A stretch of DNA of 64,000 bases, taken from Clostridia bacterium. Its GTDB lineage: Bacteria; Bacillota; Clostridia; Oscillospirales; Acutalibacteraceae. The position numbers were made by a program, and so were the translations under genes. The notes beneath the pieces were generated by a model that was not told the origin of the DNA, ran no database searches, and saw only the letters and a list, made by a program, of their open reading frames with translations. Location of the stretch: NCBI GenBank assembly GCA_024404095.1, contig JAKSQO010000002.1, positions 78,756 to 142,755 of the forward strand. Reading direction: 5' to 3'. Below are positions 58,013-64,000 of this stretch, in pieces. Positions within the stretch are counted from its first letter, which is position 1. Every line of letters begins with the position of its first letter.

Positions 58013-59413
58013 TTATTCAACACCGAAATAGTTTACGGCATTGTTGTAGGAAATGTCCTTGATAATCTGCTCAAGTTCATGTGTGTAGGGGTAAAGTCCG
58101 TTTTCAACCATATCGCCGACAAGACCGCAGAGAATACGGCGGAAATATTCGTGACGGGGATATGAAAGGAAGCTTCTTGAGTCGGTAACCATTCCGACAA
58201 ACTTGCCGAGAACGCCGAGGTTTGAAAGTGCCTTCATCTGCTCACGCATACCGTCGATATTGTCGTTGAACCACCAGCCTGAACCGAACTGAATTTTTGA
58301 AGCAGCTTCGCTGTTCTGGAAGTTACCGAGCATTGAACCGAGAACATAGTTGTCCTTGGGATTGAGGCAGAAAAGAATGGTCTTGGGCAGGCTGTCCTCA
58401 ACTGCGAGTGAGTCGAGCATCTTTGAAAGGTCCTCTGCGATATTGCGGTCACCTATTGAGTCAAAGCCTGTATCGGGGCCGATAGCGTTGAACATCTTTG
58501 TGTTGTTGTTTCTCATCGGTCCGATATGGATTTCGCAGCCCCAGCCGAGACGTGCGTATTCCTTTGCGAAGAAACGGAACAGCTCTGTCTTGTACTGGTC
58601 AACTTCATATTCGCTGAGTTCTTCCTTATTGATTGCCTTTGCAAAGATTGTCTCAAGTTCTGTATCTGTTGCACGCTTGTAGGGAACATAGAGGAAGCCG
58701 TGGTCGCTTGCACGGCAGCCCATTTCTGCAAAGAAAGCAATTCTTGTTTTGAGAACCTCTGTCAGCTTTTTATAGCTGTCAATTTTCTCTCCGCTTACGT
58801 TTTCAAGGCTTGCAAGCCAGGGGAGATATGTTGCAAGGTCAATGCTGAGTGCCTTGTCGGGGCGGAAAGCAGGAAGAACCTTGCACTTAAAGCTCTTGTC
58901 TTCCCTGATAAGCTTGTGATATTCGAGTGTGTCAGCGGCATCGTCTGTTGTGCAGACATATTTTACATTTGAAGCCTCGATAAGCTGACGGGGTGTGAAA
59001 CCGCCTGCGGCGATTTTTGCGTTTGCTTCCTCCCAGATTTTGTCTGCTGTTTTCTCTGAAAGAGGCTCATAAATGCCGAAATATCTCTGAAGCTCAAGGT
59101 GTGTCCAATGATAAAGCGGATTGCCGATACAGTATGGCATAGCCTTTGCCCATGCCTTGAACTTCTCATAGCTTGATGCATCGCCTGTGATATATTTTTC
59201 GTCAATGCCGAAGCTTCTCATTGCACGCCACTTATAGTGGTCGCCTGCAAGCCAGAGCTCGGTGATATCGGCAGGCTGTTTGTTCTCGTAAATCTCTTTG
59301 GGTGAGAGGTGGCAATGCCAGTCAAAAATCGGCATATTTGCCGCACTCTCGTGGAAAAGCTTTTTAGCTGTATCATTAAAAAGAAGGAAGTCCTTGTCCA
59401 TAAACTGTTTCAT
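58013..59413 (-). CDS. uxaC: Glucuronate isomerase
   Basis: A 466-residue amidohydrolase-fold enzyme that converts D-glucuronate to D-fructuronate (and galacturonate to tagaturonate). Visible marks: FDWHCHLSPKEIY at the N-terminus, the AGDHYKWRAMRSFGI motif, and late segments RFAKEYARLGWGCEIHIGPMRNNN and MVTDSRSFLSYPRHEYFRR, all standard for UxaC (about 465 residues). It supports use of glucuronides or pectin/hyaluronan-derived uronic acids. The start follows GGAGCG, 15 bases after lacZ. No uxuA, uxuB, kdgK or kdgA genes are in the window. Confidence 0.95.
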   Translation of the reverse strand: MKQFMDKDFLLFNDTAKKLFHESAANMPIFDWHCHLSPKEIYENKQPADITELWLAGDHYKWRAMRSFGIDEKYITGDASSYEKFKAWAKAMPYCIGNPLYHWTHLELQRYFGIYEPLSEKTADKIWEEANAKIAAGGFTPRQLIEASNVKYVCTTDDAADTLEYHKLIREDKSFKCKVLPAFRPDKALSIDLATYLPWLASLENVSGEKIDSYKKLTEVLKTRIAFFAEMGCRASDHGFLYVPYKRATDTELETIFAKAINKEELSEYEVDQYKTELFRFFAKEYARLGWGCEIHIGPMRNNNTKMFNAIGPDTGFDSIGDRNIAEDLSKMLDSLAVEDSLPKTILFCLNPKDNYVLGSMLGNFQNSEAASKIQFGSGWWFNDNIDGMREQMKALSNLGVLGKFVGMVTDSRSFLSYPRHEYFRRILCGLVGDMVENGLYPYTHELEQIIKDISYNNAVNYFGVE

Positions 59414-59428
59414 TGTTAATACGCTCCT

Positions 59429-62401
59429 TTATTTAACTTTTATGTCAAATGAAAATTCAAATTCCTTTTCGTCGAATGTGCGCCACGGTTCAATGTTGGC
59501 GAAACCGGGGCAATCGGCGTGCATCTTGTAGTCGACTGAAACGATTGTTTCGTCAAGCTCAATGAGCTCGTCATCATGCTGAGTTTCAAGAAGCTGTTTG
59601 TCGCTGTAATGCTTTGCGTTGAACAGGAAACCGTCAGCACTTGTGTCCGCAAAAACAAGTCCGTTGCCGTTGGTATTCGTAACGCTTGCAATTTTTGTTT
59701 TATAGTGAGCCGAGCATTCAACAGGCTTGATGTAATGCTCAAAGTTTTCGGTGGCTGTTGTGCTGTATTCGGAAATAATCTGGCTTCTGAAGCGGTCGCA
59801 ATAGGTCTCAACAGGACCGTAGCCGACATATTTCATAGCTTCATATTCTTTCGGCATAACAATGTTTAATCCGAATCGCGGAAGCGCAGGTGCACGGTCT
59901 GTAACATTAGCTTTAACAGAAATGTTTAATTTTCCGCTGTTGTCAAACGTATAATATACATCAGCCCAAAGTGCAGGCGGCATTGCCGAAGCGGCAAAAG
60001 AAATTTTCGACAGGATAACAACTTTTTCGTTGCTGTTCTGTGTTATATTTGTGCTGTAGGTTTTCTGATATGCCTTGTCGTATCTCGCACGCTTCCATTC
60101 ATTCTGATTGCCGTTGCTCGGATGATAGCTTCGACTGATGTTGAAGCTGAGCGGTTCTTTAAGAAGCTCTGTGCCGTTATTTATTGAAATGATTCTGCCT
60201 GTGATTTTATCAAAAATATAGTTGACATTACCGCAGGAAATGTTGATTTTAGTCCTTGTTTCCTCAGCTTTAACTGAAGCTTTTTCTGTTTCTTCAATTC
60301 CGATTGCCTTATCGCAGAGTACAAACTGAATGTGACCGACTTCATATCCCTTTTCTGCCCATTGTGTATCGGTGTTCTGACGGAAGCGCAGGATAAGCGT
60401 TGTAAAGGCATTGGGTTCAAAGTCGTCAAAAAGAGTATATTCCTTTTTCTCTCTCGGTGCAATTTCTGTTTTACCAAGCTTGCCGGTCATTACAGACTTG
60501 CCGTTTTTCTCAACTGACCATTCAATGTCTATGTCGGAAAGGTCGGTAAAATATCTCTTGTTGCGGATTGTAACCTTGCCGTTATTATATTCAGCGTCAA
60601 ACGGCTGATAGGTAATCTTCATATCATAGAAGCCGGGACGTGGTCTGCGGTCGGGATAAACAAGTCCGTCAACGCAGTATATGTAATCGTTGGGATAGTC
60701 ACCGAAGTCGCCTCCGTAGCGATATTTCGGATTCTCGGGAGTACCGATATTCACAGCGTGGTCAGTCCACTCCCATACACAGCCACCGCAGTACTGGTCA
60801 TAATCCTCAAATTTATTCCAATGAAGCGGAATATCGCCTGTGCTCCATGCCGCAACATATTCGCAGTAGAAGAACGGCTTTGTCATCTTCGGGTCGTTGA
60901 GATACTCCTCAAGATAATCAAGCGAAGCGTACATTCGGCTTTCGACGTCGGAAATGTCTGTGAAATCCATTCCGAGTCTGTCCTGATATTCAATTCGTGC
61001 GTTCTCGTAGTGAATGATTGCTTTCGGCAGTCTTGCACGAATAAGATTTGCCATATGACGGTGATTTTCTCCGCAACCCGATTCGTTGCCGAGTGACCAC
61101 ATTATGACGCATCCGTGATTTTTGTCTCGCTCAAAAAGTCTGCGTGCTCTGTCAAGGCAGGCTTCCTTCCATTCGGGAGCGGTGGTAAGATATGCCCAGT
61201 AGTCCCAGTACCAGTCACCGTAGTTGTAGCCCATGCCGTGACTTTCAAGGTCAGCTTCGTCAATTACCATAAATCCCATTCTGTCGCACATTTCAAGAAA
61301 ACGCGGGTCGTTGGGATAATGAGAGGTGCGGATGCAGTTGACATTGGCACACTTGAACATTTTAAGGTCGTTCAGCATATGCTCAACTGAAACAACATAT
61401 CCTGTTTCGGGATGGCTGTCGTGGCGGTTGATACCACGGAGCTTTATTTTCTGTCCGTTGAGAAGCAGACACTTGTCTTTAATTTCTATTCGTCTTACCG
61501 CAAGAGGGAAAGAAATCCACTCATTACCGCAGTTGATTGTTAAAGTGTAAAGCTCGGGCTTTTCTGCGTTCCACAACACGGGATTGTCAATTTTAATGCT
61601 GACTGTGTCGCCCGCTTTTAAATCGGACAAAACTTTGCCGCAGGGGCAGGTCAGCTTATAGCTGATTTCAGCATTGCCTGTTAGCTCGGTATTGATGTCA
61701 ATGCTTGCAGATGTCAAATCTTCGGACACATTGCAGTCGATAAAAATGTCGCTTATGTGAACAGCATCTCTTTCAAGAATATATACATCACGGAAAATTC
61801 CCGAAAGTCGGAAAAAGTCCTGATCCTCCATATATGAACCGTCACAATGCTTGACAACAAGAACCTCAAATGTGTTTTTGCCGTCAACGAGCTTGTCGGT
61901 TATATCGAATTCACTTGTGCAATGGCTCACTTGACTATACCCTGCAAAATGGCTGTTTACCCAAATATAAAAGCAGGACGAAACACCTTCAAAATTTATA
62001 TAATATTTCTTGTCGCTGTTTTTATTGAGCTGTATATTTCTTCGATAAAATCCGCAGGGGATGATGTCGGGAAGGTGAGGCGGGTCAACAGGGTACGGAT
62101 AGTCCTGATTTATGTAGTTAGGAACATCATATCCGCGGTTAAGGTAAAGCTGCCAGCAGGACGGAACGTCAATTTTGTCTCGGCAGACTACTGTTGACGG
62201 GAAGTTCTCGGCTTCAAGCTCAAGCTCCTCAACATTTTCAAAAAAGTTAAAGTCCCATTCACCGTTAAGCGAGGTGTAAAAGGCCGATTTTTCACGCTCA
62301 AGAAGAGCTGTGTTTTCATTTTCTGACGGCACGAAATATGCACGCGGTTTTTCACATCCGACGTGAAGGCTTTCAAGCTGTCTGTAATATCTTTCTATCA
62401 T
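59429..62401 (-). CDS. lacZ: Beta-galactosidase, glycoside hydrolase family 2
   Basis: A 990-residue cytoplasmic enzyme that hydrolyses lactose and other beta-galactosides. The layout is that of LacZ: sugar-binding N-terminal domain (SLNGEWDF), Ig-like domain, TIM barrel with RGINRHDSHPETGYV, acid/base Glu in WSLGNESGCGENH and nucleophile Glu in FFYCEYVAAWSTGD, then the C-terminal galactosidase small-chain domain. No signal peptide is seen, so the substrate must be imported. The start at 62401 follows CGGAGAG; an ATG six codons upstream has none. It is the first gene of the operon with uxaC and the acyltransferase. Confidence 0.95.
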   Translation of the reverse strand: MIERYYRQLESLHVGCEKPRAYFVPSENENTALLEREKSAFYTSLNGEWDFNFFENVEELELEAENFPSTVVCRDKIDVPSCWQLYLNRGYDVPNYINQDYPYPVDPPHLPDIIPCGFYRRNIQLNKNSDKKYYINFEGVSSCFYIWVNSHFAGYSQVSHCTSEFDITDKLVDGKNTFEVLVVKHCDGSYMEDQDFFRLSGIFRDVYILERDAVHISDIFIDCNVSEDLTSASIDINTELTGNAEISYKLTCPCGKVLSDLKAGDTVSIKIDNPVLWNAEKPELYTLTINCGNEWISFPLAVRRIEIKDKCLLLNGQKIKLRGINRHDSHPETGYVVSVEHMLNDLKMFKCANVNCIRTSHYPNDPRFLEMCDRMGFMVIDEADLESHGMGYNYGDWYWDYWAYLTTAPEWKEACLDRARRLFERDKNHGCVIMWSLGNESGCGENHRHMANLIRARLPKAIIHYENARIEYQDRLGMDFTDISDVESRMYASLDYLEEYLNDPKMTKPFFYCEYVAAWSTGDIPLHWNKFEDYDQYCGGCVWEWTDHAVNIGTPENPKYRYGGDFGDYPNDYIYCVDGLVYPDRRPRPGFYDMKITYQPFDAEYNNGKVTIRNKRYFTDLSDIDIEWSVEKNGKSVMTGKLGKTEIAPREKKEYTLFDDFEPNAFTTLILRFRQNTDTQWAEKGYEVGHIQFVLCDKAIGIEETEKASVKAEETRTKINISCGNVNYIFDKITGRIISINNGTELLKEPLSFNISRSYHPSNGNQNEWKRARYDKAYQKTYSTNITQNSNEKVVILSKISFAASAMPPALWADVYYTFDNSGKLNISVKANVTDRAPALPRFGLNIVMPKEYEAMKYVGYGPVETYCDRFRSQIISEYSTTATENFEHYIKPVECSAHYKTKIASVTNTNGNGLVFADTSADGFLFNAKHYSDKQLLETQHDDELIELDETIVSVDYKMHADCPGFANIEPWRTFDEKEFEFSFDIKVK

Positions 62402-62434
62402 TGAATCTCTCCGTTCCATACGGGATTTATTAGA

Positions 62435-62463
62435 ATTTTATCACATAAATTTACATATGTCGA
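62435..62463 (-). promoter_or_regulatory. Promoter for the lacZ operon
   Basis: On the minus strand, TCGACA (62463-62458), 17 bases, TAAAAT (62440-62435) with extended -10 TGA. Confidence 0.55.
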
Positions 62464-62490
62464 GTAATAAAAAGAAATAAAACTTGTTTA

Positions 62491-62519
62491 TTGACTTTTT
62501 TCTAAAAATGCTATATTAT
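62491..62519 (+). promoter_or_regulatory. Promoter for the multi-pass membrane protein gene
   Basis: TTGACT (62491-62496), 17 bases, TATTAT (62514-62519), about 40 bases before the ATG at 62561. Confidence 0.5.
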
Positions 62520-62560
62520 TCCATTAAGTGAAATGTTTTTTCATGTCAGGAGGTGAGTTC

Positions 62561-63940
62561 ATGAATGAACTATCATTAAAAGAACAGAATAGCGGACTGA
62601 AAAATACAATAACCGTTTTAATCGGTGCGCTTCTTATGGGCTTGCTCTGGTGTATCCGGGGTGAAACCGGCTGGGGTGCGTCGTGGGGTTTGCTGAATGC
62701 AGGGTTTATCTTTACCTTGTATCTTATCTGTCTTATGGGCGGAAGGAAGAAATTCGGGCTTGGATGGCTTTCGATAACGTCAATTTCATTTATGCTCACA
62801 ACACCGGCATGGGGTACTGTTATACGTCAGATTACGGGAGTAATAACCTGTGAATATGAAGGTCAGGATTACATCGCAGCATATGTTCCGATTTATTCGG
62901 CGGCATTTCTGATGCTGTGTATCGGATTCGGAATAGCTATATTTTACGGGTTGCTTCTTGGCAAGGCTTATAGTAACCGGCAATGGAAGCTGTGGCATAT
63001 GCTTGTTCTTGCGGCGGTGTATTACGCAGTAATGTATATTTCAAAAGCAACCGTATCTCACGGAGTGCTTAAGCTTATTCAACCGCAGGCAGGCGAAATT
63101 TTCGGCAGAGGTCTTGTTGAGGCAGAGCAAAGCGGCGGAATATGGAAAAATTATATTCAGCACTTTGACAATAAAGAGTGGGCAAAGAATATATTCGGAG
63201 GCAGAAACTATTTTGCCACGATAGAGATTATTTCATCTGCGATAGCTTCAATTGCCGCAATTCTTGCTGTTCGATTCATAATTAAGGATAAAAGAAGCGC
63301 AAATGTCGGATTGCTGGTGTGCTGTGCATTTGCGATAGCAATAACTTTGGCTGATCTGTTCTATTTCTTCGGGAAAGGCGGTTATCATGGCGAACAGGGA
63401 TATATGTTCTCAGGCTTCATTAAAGCGAGAGAAATGTGGGAATACGCAACAGGATTTATAGCCGGCGGAATTATTACCGCAGGCATAATCAGAATGAAAC
63501 CGCAGGCGGACAGGGACGATATTTTTACAATGGCTGTTCCGTCGGTACTTAAAGAAATTCTGACGTTCCTTTTCGGCTATGTTGTGCTTATCGCAGTAAA
63601 CAGCGTACGTCCGATTATGGAAAGATTTGAAGGCTCAATGAATCAGTTGATTTATATGGTTATCGCAGGGTTGGTTTCGTTAGGACTTATAATCTGGATA
63701 GCAGTAACATGCGGAATAAACGTCAACAAAGTTGATATGCGATACTATGCGTCAAAAATGCTTGTTGTAGCGCTTGTTCATAATTTACTGATTTATATGT
63801 TTATCGGAACAGAGGATTGTATTGCAGTTAACGCTATAAACACTCTGCATGTAATTCTTATGTTATGCTCGTTCACTTTTGCATTGACGTGGGCAATAAT
63901 AAATCTTGTGCGTGTAAGACGGAGCCTTATCCAAAAATAA
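62561..63940 (+). CDS. Multi-pass membrane protein of unknown function
   Basis: I do not recognise this 459-residue integral membrane protein. It has about 11-12 hydrophobic helices. A conserved-looking early loop reads WCIRGETGWGASWG, followed by a TTPAWGTVIRQITG loop, and a later one has HGEQGYMFSGF. Several helices hold isolated charged residues (GETGW, RQITG), compatible with a transporter or membrane enzyme. No signal for a known family (MFS, GPH, MATE, ABC) is visible. It is divergent from the lacZ operon, so a sugar-related job is possible but not shown. The start at 62561 follows AGGAGGTGA. Confidence 0.7.
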   Translation: MNELSLKEQNSGLKNTITVLIGALLMGLLWCIRGETGWGASWGLLNAGFIFTLYLICLMGGRKKFGLGWLSITSISFMLTTPAWGTVIRQITGVITCEYEGQDYIAAYVPIYSAAFLMLCIGFGIAIFYGLLLGKAYSNRQWKLWHMLVLAAVYYAVMYISKATVSHGVLKLIQPQAGEIFGRGLVEAEQSGGIWKNYIQHFDNKEWAKNIFGGRNYFATIEIISSAIASIAAILAVRFIIKDKRSANVGLLVCCAFAIAITLADLFYFFGKGGYHGEQGYMFSGFIKAREMWEYATGFIAGGIITAGIIRMKPQADRDDIFTMAVPSVLKEILTFLFGYVVLIAVNSVRPIMERFEGSMNQLIYMVIAGLVSLGLIIWIAVTCGINVNKVDMRYYASKMLVVALVHNLLIYMFIGTEDCIAVNAINTLHVILMLCSFTFALTWAIINLVRVRRSLIQK

Positions 63941-64000
63941 GATATTATAATATCCACTGAATAACCCCAAAGCCCGCATAACACTGTACTTTACAAGCAT

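Noticed and set aside
63941..64000. Palindrome gatattataatatc at the window end
   Set aside because: It is short and AT-only; too little sequence follows to judge whether it is a terminator.

Overview
The window reads as a chromosomal stretch of a Gram-positive anaerobe of the class Clostridia, most likely a gut member of the Ruminococcaceae/Oscillospiraceae. The support is an NADH-linked [FeFe]-hydrogenase operon, Firmicutes-type tig-clpP-clpX and rbgA genes, Clostridia-type fused or paired radical-SAM genes, SipW-type signal peptides, strong GGAGG ribosome sites and plain TTGACA/TATAAT-like promoters. I cannot name the species. No rRNA, tRNA, CRISPR array or complete insertion sequence was seen.

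Layout. 1-6.4 kb: the 3' end of a MATE exporter, a 210-bp inverted-repeat (MITE-like) element, a secreted metallophosphoesterase, a DtxR/MntR-type regulator facing metF, an orphan YolD-like gene, a PnuC-type transporter that may start at ATT, and a membrane HtrA protease. 6.4-11.7 kb (minus strand): a sensor kinase/response regulator pair next to htrA, then a metallophosphoesterase, GNAT acetyltransferase and galM operon. 11.8-20.6 kb: a D,D-carboxypeptidase, an AT-rich acyltransferase that looks foreign, two radical-SAM-family genes, rbgA with a broken duplicate of its 3' end, a secreted beta-helix protein, another metallophosphoesterase and a small EamA protein. 20.7-24.1 kb: tig, clpP, clpX. 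24.5-29.5 kb: a five-gene electron-bifurcating type hydrogenase operon with a candidate Rex operator.

30.7-50.9 kb is the most unusual part: about 20 kb of closely packed plus-strand genes that look like one surface-structure system. It starts with a degenerate EAL protein and a membrane-anchored beta protein. Two large TasA/camelysin-like subunits follow, then a membrane-anchored McrB-like AAA+ ATPase and a McrC/DUF2357-like protein that has lost its nuclease and gained a ~400-residue charged helix. Then come a 2053-residue secreted beta-helix adhesin, four further small AWF-type secreted proteins, four ER/SipW-type signal peptidases and two related single-pass membrane proteins. My reading is an extracellular fibre or matrix apparatus, with its own signal peptidases for its own substrates and an AAA+ motor in the membrane. 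The parts are visible in sequence; the joint function is inference.

51-64 kb: a PduL-type phosphotransacylase and a DUF2238-like membrane protein driven from mirror-image divergent promoters, a 31-residue membrane peptide, a CHAP/Ig/FN3 secreted protein, a nucleoside hydrolase, a secreted ceramidase-like protein, a lacZ-uxaC-acyltransferase operon on the minus strand, and an unrecognised multi-pass membrane protein.
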